Assembly: GCF_014697125.1 (NCBI RefSeq)
Contig: NZ_JACJRG010000001.1
Coordinates: 496,001 to 560,000, forward strand
DNA length: 64,000 bases
From: Anabaena minutissima FACHB-250
Lineage (GTDB): Bacteria > Cyanobacteriota > Cyanobacteriia > Cyanobacteriales > Nostocaceae
Direction of reading: 5' to 3'
In this document: one piece after another, positions 1 through 8,418 of the stretch
How the letters are laid out: every line of letters starts with the position of its first letter
Numbering within the stretch: the stretch's first letter is position 1
Position numbers and translations under genes: made by a program
The notes under the pieces: model-generated
What the model saw: only the letters and a program-made list of their open reading frames with translations
The model's database searches: none
What the model was told of the DNA's origin: nothing

Positions 1-1187
1 AATTCCAAAGCCAAAAGCTGATTACCGACTTGGTTGAGTGAGCCAAGTTGAACTCCTGCGGCTGGTTGGACTAAGACAATTACAGTATTGGGGTTTTGGG
101 TTTGCAACCGGACTCGGAGAATGGGACTATTGGCATTAAAAGTTGGCCCTTTAACATTAGGAGCTAACTTAGCGTTAGTAATAGCAATGCGGAAAAGACC
201 AGTATTTCTATCCCATCCACTAGTAGCAGATATATTTTGATCGGCGCGAATGAGTAATTGGTTATCAGCTAAATCAATAGATTGAATCGTAGCTACGTCA
301 TTACTTGCAGGTACTCTGCTAGGTACAGTAACGTTATTTGCTGAGTTATCAGAATTATCATTTCCTGGTAGTCTGACAACTCGACTGGGGAGAACTACCA
401 AACCACCAGCACTACTAGAGGTGACGCGCCAGTCAGGGCTATTTTTATCTACCCTTAAAGTCATGCGGACAGACGGGGTGCGGGTTTGCAGTTGGTTGAG
501 TTCTATGCGGCTCACACCATGCTTGTTGACAGTAATATTTCGCTGGGTGAGACGTGGTGACAAACTTGCACCAGCAATATCCATAAAAATGGTAGCGCGA
601 TCGCGGCTGCGATTGACCTTAATTTGAGGATTACCGCCACTGGTACGAACAAAAAAACCATCCCCAGTTACTTGTAAATTTTCAACTTGAGTCGTTCCGG
701 CGGCGGCAGTAACGACATTATTAGAAAACTCTGGTTTAGCGTCAGACTCCAACGTAACTACGTTGTAAACACTACTTGGGTTAGACTCTGCCCTTTCCGC
801 CGTTGGGGTGGGTAATTGAACAGTCCAACGACTACTAGTAATGCCAACAAATTTGATTTGTTGGGGGTCAAGGGTATAACCAGGAGCGAGTTCCACGACT
901 ATTCGGGTGGTTTGGGGGTCAAATTGCCCCACACGCACTGCTCGAATCGCACCCCCTACCTGTTGTGTGGACTGGGGTTTGCCAAAAGTTGTACCTGGTA
1001 AGTCAATAACTACGCGTGTGGGGCTAAAAATCAGTTGTGCTTTTGGTTGTACCGCTCCCGTCGTATTAATCTCCAAACGGTTTTGATTAGCATCAAATCG
1101 CCAAGAATTCAAACTTGTTGCCCAAGTTGGCGATGAAAGTAACAACACCGTTCCCACAGTTCCAGTTAGTAGCCAGTCTAGTTTCAC
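1..1187 (-). CDS. amiC: AMIN-domain protein, probable N-acetylmuramoyl-L-alanine amidase (5' part only)
   Basis: The leftward gene runs off the left edge, so only about 395 N-terminal residues are visible. A GTG start at 1187 follows an AGGAGAAAGG ribosome binding site. The product begins with a signal peptide (KLDWLLTGTVGTVLLL) and then shows AMIN-type beta-rich repeats: 'LNSWRFDANQNRLEI', 'PTRVVIDLPG', 'TRIVVELAPGY', then a second unit with 'IFMDIAGASLSPRL'. AMIN domains target periplasmic proteins to peptidoglycan. In cyanobacteria this arrangement usually precedes an Amidase_3 catalytic domain that cleaves septal peptidoglycan (AmiC). That domain would lie outside the window, so the enzymatic call is inferred from the N-terminus and from the neighbouring antiporter, EVE, ssb and mreBCD genes. 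Confidence 0.75.
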   Translation of the reverse strand, partial: MKLDWLLTGTVGTVLLLSSPTWATSLNSWRFDANQNRLEINTTGAVQPKAQLIFSPTRVVIDLPGTTFGKPQSTQQVGGAIRAVRVGQFDPQTTRIVVELAPGYTLDPQQIKFVGITSSRWTVQLPTPTAERAESNPSSVYNVVTLESDAKPEFSNNVVTAAAGTTQVENLQVTGDGFFVRTSGGNPQIKVNRSRDRATIFMDIAGASLSPRLTQRNITVNKHGVSRIELNQLQTRTPSVRMTLRVDKNSPDWRVTSSSAGGLVVLPSRVVRLPGNDNSDNSANNVTVPSRVPASNDVATIQSIDLADNQLLIRADQNISATSGWDRNTGLFRIAITNAKLAPNVKGPTFNANSPILRVRLQTQNPNTVIVLVQPAAGVQLGSLNQVGNQLLALE

Positions 1188-1884
1188 AATCCTTTCTCCT
1201 GATTCGCATTCATGAGAGCTTTCTACAGTTATCAGTAAACATTTATTAGTTATCAGTCTGAGGAAAGCAACCTTGATAACTGTTCACTGTTTACTGATTT
1301 AATATCTCAACATATTGGTCAGTCGTCACACCTTCACCACCGAAATATTTAGTTACAGTAACTTTCTTGGATTTGAAAATGGGTATAAAATTACAAATTA
1401 ATGGGTTAGAATTTCAGTATGCCCGCAATTTTCACCTAACTATCAGGACATACCATTTCTCCTCATAAAGCATCAGATGCAACAATGAGTTGACCAGATA
1501 TTTATTATTGATTTTCTTGATTGCTGGTATTGAATTTTTAGGTAAAAACTCCAACTAATGTTAAATGATGGGACAAGATTTCTAGTCGCTACCTTTTAAT
1601 TACTGAACAATCATCATAGATTAAGATTGGCAAAAAGATAAAACTGGTAACAAATAACATTCCAAATGTTAGTACGAATGAACCGAAAAATACAATTCAC
1701 AATGACAGGGGACGGATAATCTAGGACAGAAGTTTCCCAACGATTGGGCATTAGATATTGATTGGGATGCAAAAAAATTCTTTCCAGTCCCCAGTCCCCA
1801 GCTTTTCAATGAGTGGATTTGCAATTTTAGATTTTAGATTATTCAATCCAAAATCTAAAATCTAAAATTCCCCGTCCCCAGTCC
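1188..1884. other. Intergenic region, 0.7 kb, repeats only
   Basis: No convincing gene. An inverted pair (ATCAGTAAAC at 1231-1240 and GTTTACTGAT at 1289-1298) could form a hairpin upstream of the AMIN gene. Near 1790-1880 there are short tandem repeats of 'CCCCAGT' and 'AAAATCT' type, common intergenic filler in Nostocales. This segment holds the promoter of the leftward AMIN gene and the 3' flank of the leftward antiporter gene. Confidence 0.6.
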
Positions 1885-3264
1885 TTATTCCTCTAAAATC
1901 AGCTTCTCTGAATCTTCTGCTACTTTGTCTGATTCAGGAAAAACAAACCTTAACAAGGGAGGGGCTAAGAAGGTTGTGAGGATAACCATCATGATAATTG
2001 CTGCCCCTAATGATGGAGAAAGAACGCCACTGGCAGATCCAACTCCAGCAAAAACCAATCCGACTTCACCTCTAGGAATCATACCTACACCAATAGCTAG
2101 GCGGTTAATTTGGGATTCACCAAAGATGCTAAAGCCTGTGATCACTTTACCGAGAATTGCGACGGCAATCAGGAAAATTGCCATAATTAGACCTTCCCTG
2201 TTGCTGGGAATGGCTGGATTTAATACTCCTAAGTCCGTTTTTGCGCCTACAGTGACAAAGAAGATAGGCACGAGCATATCAGCGATGGGGCAGACTTGCC
2301 TTTGCAGTTCTTTGCGCTTATCTGTTTCTTCTAAGACAAGACCAGCAGCAAATGCTCCCAGAATGGCTTCCAATTGAATGACGGCAGCAAAGTATGCCAT
2401 CACAAAAGCGAAGATAAATGCTGGTATCACCAAGCTACCCCGTGTTTTGAGGTTATCAGCGATCGCGACAAATGTCTTGTTGAAAACGTTGCCCAGGACA
2501 ATTGCACCCAGCAGAAAACCACTAGCACTGATAATTAAGTAAATTACACTGCTCACATCTACTGCGCCGTCTTTGGCTAGGCTAGCTACCACGGCTAAAA
2601 CAATAATTCCTAGTACGTCATCAATGACCGCAGCCCCCAGAATAATCTGCCCTTCTTTGGAATTGAGTCGCCCTAATTCTGATAACACCTTGGAAGTAAT
2701 CCCAATACTGGTAGCAGTCAAAGCTGCGCCTGCAAAGATGGCAGGTACAGCGTCAATCCCAAACAACACCATCAAACCTACCGTACCTGCTGTAAAAGGT
2801 ACGACTACTCCCACAAAAGCTACTACTATGGCTTGGATGCCAACAGCCATCAAGTCTTTTAAGTTTGACTCCAAGCCAATTTCAAACAGTAGGATGATCA
2901 CACCTAATTCAGCCAAAACAGAAACGACCTCTGATTGAGCTGCAAATACTTCTGGTGTAGCTTCAGGAGTTAAACCAGCTGTAGTTTGTAGAAAAGTCAT
3001 AATCAAAGAACTAGAACTATCTACACTACCTTCTGGAAACACCAATAGATGTAAAACAGAGACACCTACAAATACACCACCTACAAGTTCGCCCAAAACA
3101 GGTGGCAAACCCACTCGGTTGGATAACTCTCCACCGACTTTACTAGCTAGGTAAATTACCACTAAACTCAGTAGTACAGCAGCCACTACCATTGAACTAT
3201 CTGCGGCTGTAGTCGTACTAGCCAACAGAGGAAAACAGAGGTTGATTGCACTTAAAAACTGCAT
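1885..3264 (-). CDS. CPA2-family cation:proton antiporter (NhaS3/KefB-like)
   Basis: A 459-residue integral membrane protein with about 12 hydrophobic segments. After a short leader come 'GLPPVLGELVGGVFVGVSVL', 'ELGVIILLFEIGLESNL', the Asp-containing core 'GAAVIDDVLGIIVLAVVASL' (the DD pair that binds cations or protons in this family) and 'IPRGEVGLVFAGVG'. These are the usual signatures of CPA2 (KefB/NapA-type) exchangers. It should exchange Na+ or K+ for H+ across the plasma or thylakoid membrane. The closest type I know is the cyanobacterial NhaS3 class, but ion specificity cannot be read from sequence. It lies downstream of the EVE gene on the same strand, separated by a large hairpin. 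Confidence 0.88.
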   Translation of the reverse strand: MQFLSAINLCFPLLASTTTAADSSMVVAAVLLSLVVIYLASKVGGELSNRVGLPPVLGELVGGVFVGVSVLHLLVFPEGSVDSSSSLIMTFLQTTAGLTPEATPEVFAAQSEVVSVLAELGVIILLFEIGLESNLKDLMAVGIQAIVVAFVGVVVPFTAGTVGLMVLFGIDAVPAIFAGAALTATSIGITSKVLSELGRLNSKEGQIILGAAVIDDVLGIIVLAVVASLAKDGAVDVSSVIYLIISASGFLLGAIVLGNVFNKTFVAIADNLKTRGSLVIPAFIFAFVMAYFAAVIQLEAILGAFAAGLVLEETDKRKELQRQVCPIADMLVPIFFVTVGAKTDLGVLNPAIPSNREGLIMAIFLIAVAILGKVITGFSIFGESQINRLAIGVGMIPRGEVGLVFAGVGSASGVLSPSLGAAIIMMVILTTFLAPPLLRFVFPESDKVAEDSEKLILEE

Positions 3265-3331
3265 TTGTTACGCGTTGTTCCGTGAACATCCTTCTCTTTC
3301 ATTGTTACGTTAATTCTTGGAGAGATGAATT

Positions 3332-3422
3332 AGACATCTCTGAAAATGCTTGTTAGGCAAAATCCTTGAATTATGCCTAACAAGCATTTTGGGCAACACA
3401 TAATTAATTTCTGGAGATGTCT
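3332..3422. repeat. Large interrupted hairpin between EVE and antiporter genes
   Basis: Nested inverted repeats. Outer arms are AGACATCTC (3332-3340) and GAGATGTCT (3414-3422). Inner arms are a perfect 17-bp match, AAAATGCTTGTTAGGCA (3343-3359) and TGCCTAACAAGCATTTT (3374-3390). There is no clear U-tract. It sits between the end of the EVE gene and the start of the antiporter gene, both leftward. It may be a terminator/attenuator or a dispersed palindromic element. Confidence 0.7.
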
Positions 3423-3444
3423 ATTAATTCTGTTGACAAGAGCT

Positions 3445-3864
3445 TTATATGGACGCGCTACTGCTTGCTAATTCCAGCAGGTATTGCCAATAAATATCAG
3501 GTATTGGTACTACGGATAATCTGGGAAGTCTCAATAAATCAAACTCTGCAAACTTTTCGATTTGCTTAATCTGGGATAGAGTCACAGACTGGCTAACTCT
3601 TTGCAATGATCGCACATCGACAACTACCCGCTTGAGATCATCTAACGCCGGGTCTGGATAAGGTTGACTAGTTATCTCGGCTACACCCATAATTTGCCGT
3701 TCTTTACCAGTGTGATAAATAAATGCCAAATCTCCAGACTGCATTGTTCGTATATGTTTGAGTGCTAGGGCATTGTTAACACCATCCCAAACTGTACTGC
3801 CATCTCGTTCTAAATCAAAGTATGAGTAATTGTCTGGTTCGGTTTTGAGCAGCCAATATGCCAT
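3445..3864 (-). CDS. EVE-domain (PUA-like) protein
   Basis: 139 residues, essentially one EVE domain. The N-terminal 'AYWLLKTEPDNYSYFDLERDG' pattern (W4, P10), the 'WDGVNN' motif and the 'GDLAFIYHTGKERQIMGVAE' strand-loop are characteristic of the EVE/thymocyte-nuclear-protein-1 family, a PUA-like fold that recognises modified bases in nucleic acids. The C-terminal segment around residues 104-128 (IEKFAEFDLLRLPRLSVVPI) matches the usual end of the domain. Length is normal for the family. The substrate (modified DNA or RNA base) is unknown here. It starts at an ATG at 3864. Confidence 0.9.
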   Translation of the reverse strand: MAYWLLKTEPDNYSYFDLERDGSTVWDGVNNALALKHIRTMQSGDLAFIYHTGKERQIMGVAEITSQPYPDPALDDLKRVVVDVRSLQRVSQSVTLSQIKQIEKFAEFDLLRLPRLSVVPIPDIYWQYLLELASSSASI

Positions 3865-4219
3865 GAGAAAATGCCTGTTTTGTAGTCAGGAACTGAAGAC
3901 AGAGGAAATTTTACCCCAATCCCCTCGTTTTGTGATTCTTCACCAGGGTTTTATAGCGAAAAGGGGAAAGATCAAAATATCGGGATTTCATGGTTTTTGC
4001 TGATTTCACATCGTATCTCTACTTCAGTACCTATTATTAAAAATTTTGGTGTAATTTTTAGTTTCAAAAAATGTAACCGTTATAGAGTTTGACGATACAA
4101 CTGTCAAAGTAGAAACATACAAATTGTATCAAGTCGAGACATTAAATTCTTAATGACAAATGGCTAGATACGACTTATTCAAAGTATGTGTACACATTTT
4201 TCAGAGGAGTGTAAGTCTT
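3865..4219. other. Divergent intergenic region between EVE and SIMPL genes
   Basis: 355 bases of AT-rich DNA between divergent genes, so it must hold both promoters. No known operator was recognised. The ribosome binding site of the rightward gene (GAGGAG at 4204-4209) lies at its right edge. Confidence 0.5.
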
Positions 4220-4966
4220 ATGTCTAGAACTACTTTATTTGCTACTCAGTGGCGTGCTGGGAAATTTTGGCAAACTCTACCATTAGTTTTGCTGGTATTT
4301 GTGACTTTTGGACAGCCTGGAATGGCGCAAGAAAAAGAAAGATTATTGCAGACTTTGACCGTCACAGGTAGAGGCGAAGAATCAATCCCCACAACTATTT
4401 CAGAAGTGAGCTTGGGGGTAGAAATTCAGGGTAAAACTGCTCAAGAAGTACAGCAAGAAGCGGCTCGGAGGTCATCGGCGGTAGTGGCTTTCCTCAAAGG
4501 TCGCAATGTGGATAAATTACAGACTACGGGGATTCGTCTAAATCCAGTTTATAGTTACACCAACAATGTACAGCGAATTACTGGATATGCTGCTAATAAT
4601 ACCGTCAGCTTTCGTATTGCGACGGAGAAAGCTGGGACATTGTTAGATGAAGCTGTAAAAGCTGGGGCGACCCAAATTAATAGTATCAGGTTTGTGGCTA
4701 CTGATGAAGCGATCGCATCTGCTAGACAACAAGCTTTAAGGGAAGCTACTCAAGAAGCTCAAAAACAAGCTGAAGCTGTGTTTAATGCTCTTGGTCTCCA
4801 GTCAAAGGAGGTAGTAAGTATTCAAATTAATGGTGCAAGTGCGCCGCCACCACCCATGTTATATCGTGCTGAGGCGGCTAAATTATCTAGTGCCGACGCT
4901 TCCACCCCTGTAATTGGTGGCGAACAACAAGTTGACGCATCGGTGACGTTGCAAATTAGTTATTAG
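4220..4966 (+). CDS. SIMPL (DUF541) domain periplasmic protein
   Basis: 248 residues from ATG 4220, which is preceded by GAGGAG at good spacing; a longer in-frame reading from 4160 would bury the signal peptide. The first ~37 residues form a signal peptide ending near 'GQPGMAQ'. The mature part begins 'LLQTLTVTGRGEESIPTT' and includes 'EVSLGVEIQGKTAQEVQQEAARRS', 'LQTTGIRLNPVYSY', 'ITGYAANNTVSFRI' and 'AREQA'-like helices ('ARQQALREATQEAQKQAEA'), the standard SIMPL fold found in bacterial periplasmic or outer-membrane proteins. Cellular role unknown. It converges on ssb, with a palindromic terminator between them. Confidence 0.88.
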   Translation: MSRTTLFATQWRAGKFWQTLPLVLLVFVTFGQPGMAQEKERLLQTLTVTGRGEESIPTTISEVSLGVEIQGKTAQEVQQEAARRSSAVVAFLKGRNVDKLQTTGIRLNPVYSYTNNVQRITGYAANNTVSFRIATEKAGTLLDEAVKAGATQINSIRFVATDEAIASARQQALREATQEAQKQAEAVFNALGLQSKEVVSIQINGASAPPPPMLYRAEAAKLSSADASTPVIGGEQQVDASVTLQISY

Positions 4967-4981
4967 GTATCTGGTGAAAAA

Positions 4982-5010
4982 GTAGAGACGTAGCAATGCT
5001 ACGTCTCTAC
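4982..5010. terminator. Bidirectional palindromic terminator
   Basis: GTAGAGACGTAGCA (4982-4995) and TGCTACGTCTCTAC (4997-5010) form a perfect 14-bp stem around one base, between the convergent SIMPL and ssb genes. The same kind of palindrome is common between genes in Nostoc. Confidence 0.7.
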
Positions 5011-5015
5011 TCCCA

Positions 5016-5381
5016 TTAAAAATGTTCTGAAGGGAAGTCGCCGCCTCCTCCTCCATCTCTATCTTGCTTAGAACCTAGTAGTTCTAGTTGGTCTACTCTA
5101 ATAATAGGTGTAGAACGGTTAGCTCCAGTTTGGCGATCGCTCCATGTGTCAAACTTCAAAGAACCTTTGATCCCAATTAAACTGCCTTTGCGGACATAAT
5201 TCCCAGCTACTTCTGCTGTCTTATCCCATAGTTCTAAAGTGAACCAGTCAGGCTCATCACTATTACGAGTTCTCCGCTTGACTGCTAGTGTTAATCTACA
5301 CTTAACACTACCAGACTCGAAATACTTGATATCTGGATCACCACCTACCCGACCAACTAAAGTGACGATATTAATACTCAT
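5016..5381 (-). CDS. ssb: Single-stranded DNA-binding protein
   Basis: 121 residues from ATG 5381, which has AAAAGG eight bases upstream; a GTG nine bases further up is less well placed. The N-terminal OB fold is clear: 'INIVTLVGRVGGDPDIKYF', 'CRLTLAVKRRT', 'DWFTLELWDKTAEVAGNYV', 'KGSLIGIKGSLKFDTW'. The tail is short and Gly-rich and ends 'FPSEHF', which lacks the canonical acidic DDDIPF tip used to recruit partners, as in other short cyanobacterial SSBs. Transcription is probably SOS-controlled through the operator at 5396-5409. Confidence 0.92.
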   Translation of the reverse strand: MSINIVTLVGRVGGDPDIKYFESGSVKCRLTLAVKRRTRNSDEPDWFTLELWDKTAEVAGNYVRKGSLIGIKGSLKFDTWSDRQTGANRSTPIIRVDQLELLGSKQDRDGGGGGDFPSEHF

Positions 5382-5395
5382 GTGCTTCACCTTTT

Positions 5396-5409
5396 AGTAC
5401 AAAAGTACT
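5396..5409 (-). promoter_or_regulatory. Putative LexA (SOS) operator upstream of ssb
   Basis: AGTACAAAAGTACT (AGTACTTTTGTACT on the ssb strand) fits the cyanobacterial LexA consensus RGTACNNNDGTWCB at every position. It lies 15-28 bases before the ssb start codon. The consensus is recalled from the literature; binding here is inferred. Confidence 0.65.
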
Positions 5410-5708
5410 TATCTATTCTGACTTTAATCATAACTAATTGTGACTAACTTGAAAAACTGTGAACAACTCCACTACAAATTTAGGTATAAAAGTAAGCAGA
5501 ATTTCCAGAACAATCTGAAAAAATATACGGATATACTCAACTAGTCAAAGGATATCAGATTGGTAGATGTAAAAAACTAGGTAAGAATTACCGTCATTCA
5601 TCACAAACAAAATAGGATATCGGGCTGGACTCTAGAGCAAAAAAATAATAGAATCCAGCACGATTCTCTTTAACAGTTGTAGTCTAGAATTATCGCAAAT
5701 TAGGGGGC
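5410..5708. other. Divergent promoter region ssb/mreB
   Basis: About 300 bases, AT-rich, no ORF. It holds the mreB promoter and the mreB ribosome binding site (AGGGGG at 5702-5707). No further motif recognised. Confidence 0.5.
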
Positions 5709-5717
5709 GTGAGACGA

Positions 5718-6761
5718 GTGGGTTTGTTCAGGAACTTTCGCACATCGTGGGATATGGGTATCGACCTCGGTACTGCCAATACCCTCGTTTATGTGTCTGG
5801 TAAAGGTATTGTACTCCAAGAACCTTCTGTAGTTGCTATCGATCAAAACGAAAAGGTAGCTCTAGCCGTAGGAGAAGAAGCTAAAAGAATGCTCGGTCGC
5901 ACACCGGGAAATGTCATCGCTTTACGACCTTTGCGCGATGGTGTCATCGCTGATTTCGACACGGCAGAGTTGATGCTGAAAAGCTTTATTCAGCGTGTTA
6001 ATGAAGGTAGGTCTTTGATATTACCTCGAATTGTCATTGGCATACCGAGTGGTGTCACTGGCGTAGAAAGAAGAGCTGTTATGGATGCAGCAGCTCAAGC
6101 TGGAGCAAGAGAAGTTTATTTAATTGATGAACCAGTAGCAGCAGCTATTGGAGCAGGACTCCCAGTTGCAGAACCAACTGGTAATATGATTATCGACATT
6201 GGTGGGGGTACAACAGAAGTTGCCGTGCTGAGTCTCCAAGGGACTGTGATTAGTGAATCAGTACGCATTGCTGGCGATGAATTAACAGAAGCCATCATCA
6301 TGTATCTTAAAAAAGTGCATAACTTGGTGATTGGGGAACGGACTGCGGAAGATATCAAAATTCGGATTGGTTCTGCCTATCCCACCCATGATGATAATGA
6401 ATCAATGATGGAAGTGCGGGGTTTACACTTGCTTTCTGGTCTACCCAGAACTGTCACCATTAAAGGGCCAGAAATTCGTGAAAGTATGCTAGAACCGCTA
6501 TCTGTGATCATCGAAGCGGTGAAGCGCACCTTGGAACGTACACCCCCAGAACTGGCCTCAGACATTATTGACAGAGGCATTATGCTAGCTGGTGGTGGTG
6601 CTTTGCTCAAGGGAATAGATACCCTAATTAGCCACGAAACAGGTATTGTTACTCATATTGCTGCTGACCCTCTCAGTTGCGTGGTGTTGGGAACAGGGCG
6701 GGTGCTAGAGAACTTCAAACAGCTAGAACGGGTGTTTAGCGGGCGTTCTCGAAATATGTAA
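5718..6761 (+). CDS. mreB: Rod shape-determining actin homologue MreB
   Basis: 347 residues. An upstream GTG at 5709 is one base from the AGGGGG motif, too close, so the GTG at 5718 (ten bases away) is preferred. MreB signatures are '[15 protein letters not shown]' (phosphate 1), '[19 protein letters not shown]', '[16 protein letters not shown]', '[16 protein letters not shown]', '[17 protein letters not shown]' (phosphate 2) and '[15 protein letters not shown]'. The short N-terminal 'GLFRNF' segment is probably the membrane-binding amphipathic end. It polymerises on the inner membrane and directs lateral wall synthesis. It is first in the mreB-mreC-mreD cluster. Confidence 0.97.
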   Translation: MGLFRNFRTSWDMGIDLGTANTLVYVSGKGIVLQEPSVVAIDQNEKVALAVGEEAKRMLGRTPGNVIALRPLRDGVIADFDTAELMLKSFIQRVNEGRSLILPRIVIGIPSGVTGVERRAVMDAAAQAGAREVYLIDEPVAAAIGAGLPVAEPTGNMIIDIGGGTTEVAVLSLQGTVISESVRIAGDELTEAIIMYLKKVHNLVIGERTAEDIKIRIGSAYPTHDDNESMMEVRGLHLLSGLPRTVTIKGPEIRESMLEPLSVIIEAVKRTLERTPPELASDIIDRGIMLAGGGALLKGIDTLISHETGIVTHIAADPLSCVVLGTGRVLENFKQLERVFSGRSRNM

Positions 6762-6857
6762 TCAAAAAATTTTAGATATTGGGTTCTATTTGGTTGTAAT
6801 TTGGGTTTTATATAAATAGAATCCAGTATTTTTTGAATTTATAGAAATAGGTTATCG

Positions 6858-7679
6858 ATGGTTACTCTACGTCGTTGGTGGGATCGCAAAACCTTACAAG
6901 TTGGTTTAGTTGCTTTAGCTTTGGGTGGTGCTTGGGTATTACGCCAGACCCAAGGGGAATTTTTATTGGAAGTATACGAGCTAATCACCCGTCCTGTACA
7001 AATGTTGCAAACGGGGACAACTCCTAAAGAACGTCAAGAAGAACTGCTCAAAAATGCTCAGTTTTTGGAGTTACAAACACGGATTACTGAACTGGAAAGT
7101 CAAAATCAAAAACTCCAAAATTTACTAGGTTACGCTGAAAAAGAGCCACTAGCATCACGACCAATTCCCGCCAGAGTGATAGGACGTAGTGCTGATCATT
7201 GGTGGCAACAAGTGACCATCAACCGTGGCTCAAATGTGGGTATTCAGCAAGGTTATGTTGTGAAGGCTGAAGGGGGATTAGTTGGTCTAGTAGAAAGTGT
7301 CACACCCAACACCAGCCGCATATTGTTAATCAGTGACCTCAAAAGTCAAGTTGGTGTCACCATTAGCCGGACTTCCGCTAAAGGTGTATTGAGGGGAGAT
7401 TCTTCTGCCGAAGCTGTATTAGAGTTTTATGAAAAAGTCCCTAATGTGAAAGTGGGAGACTTAGTTTCTACGTCTATGTATAGTCAGAGATTCCCCACAG
7501 GTTTAGCGGTGGGAAAAATCAAGTCACTAGATTTGAAAAAACTTCCAGCTTCTATAGCTAAAGTTGAACTTTTTCCCCCAATTAGTACCCTAGATTGGGT
7601 TGCTGTCTATCCCAAACCCAAAAATCCAGAGTTGGAAAATCAGCAATCGGCAAACCCGAAAACACAAAAATCTAATTAA
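6858..7679 (+). CDS. mreC: Rod shape-determining protein MreC
   Basis: 273 residues: a short cytoplasmic N-terminus, a transmembrane segment (about 15-28), a coiled coil (about 55-95, 'LELQTRITELESQNQKLQNLL') and the periplasmic double beta-barrel with 'ARVIGRSADHWWQQVTINRGS', 'GIQQGYVVKAEGGLVGLV' and 'GDLVSTSMYSQRFPTGLAVG'. The C-terminus is short and Pro/Asn/Lys-rich. MreC links MreB to the periplasmic elongation machinery. It starts 96 bases after mreB and ends 15 bases before mreD, consistent with one operon. Confidence 0.94.
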   Translation: MVTLRRWWDRKTLQVGLVALALGGAWVLRQTQGEFLLEVYELITRPVQMLQTGTTPKERQEELLKNAQFLELQTRITELESQNQKLQNLLGYAEKEPLASRPIPARVIGRSADHWWQQVTINRGSNVGIQQGYVVKAEGGLVGLVESVTPNTSRILLISDLKSQVGVTISRTSAKGVLRGDSSAEAVLEFYEKVPNVKVGDLVSTSMYSQRFPTGLAVGKIKSLDLKKLPASIAKVELFPPISTLDWVAVYPKPKNPELENQQSANPKTQKSN

Positions 7680-7694
7680 ACTAAGTCTCTCAAA

Positions 7695-8303
7695 ATGGTG
7701 AAGATACCTTCATTTAGTGGCAAGTCAAAACCGCCAGAGCGAAAATTCCGAACCAGAAAAAAATTTTTGGCGGATTGGCATCCAGGTTGGTTACGTGTAG
7801 TAGATTGGAGCATCACAGTTGGGTCTGTGTTTTTATGTTTGCTATTATTACCAACGCGCTTTCCTGGCACGGAATTATTGCGAATTGGGCCAAATTGGTT
7901 ATTAATTTGGGTGGTTGCTTGGAGTGTAAAGCGATCTGTCTGGGCGGGAACATTAGCAGGTATTATCTTAGGTCTACTTCAGGATGCGATGACTTCGCCT
8001 GAACCATCTCATGCTATCACTTTGGGTTTTGTAGGATTTTTGACAGCACTAATTCAGAAGCCGCGTTTTATCCAGGAAGACTTTATTTCCATTGCCTTAA
8101 TTGTCTTTGTGATGGCAATTATTGCAGAAACTGGGTTTGGGTTGTTATTAAATTTAGCAGGCGATCGCTCCACAGATTTCATCTGGGCATACTATCAGCG
8201 CGTCACCCTAGCTTCCGCCATTCTCAGCAGTCTCTGGGCGCCAGTTCTCTACTATCCCCTGAATGTTTGGTGGGAGAAGATGAAATTAGTCAATAGTCAT
8301 TAG
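7695..8303 (+). CDS. mreD: Rod shape-determining protein MreD
   Basis: 202 residues, hydrophobic, with five or six membrane segments after a basic N-terminus ('GKSKPPERKFRTRKKF'). It has the usual MreD core 'RIGPNWLLIWVVAWSVKRSVWAGTLAGIILGLLQDAMTSPEPSHAITLGF' pattern (the D-x-x-x-x-x-P region). Recognised by position directly behind mreC and by membrane topology, since primary sequence in this family is weakly conserved. It completes the mreBCD operon. Confidence 0.88.
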   Translation: MVKIPSFSGKSKPPERKFRTRKKFLADWHPGWLRVVDWSITVGSVFLCLLLLPTRFPGTELLRIGPNWLLIWVVAWSVKRSVWAGTLAGIILGLLQDAMTSPEPSHAITLGFVGFLTALIQKPRFIQEDFISIALIVFVMAIIAETGFGLLLNLAGDRSTDFIWAYYQRVTLASAILSSLWAPVLYYPLNVWWEKMKLVNSH

Positions 8304-8418
8304 TTATTAGTCATTAATGGTTTTCCCCAATCCCCAACAATCGCCTAGGGATATTACTCTGTAAGTATCGCTATTAAAGCAGTTAGCGTGCAGAATATTT
8401 ACAGTATTGCCCAAGATT

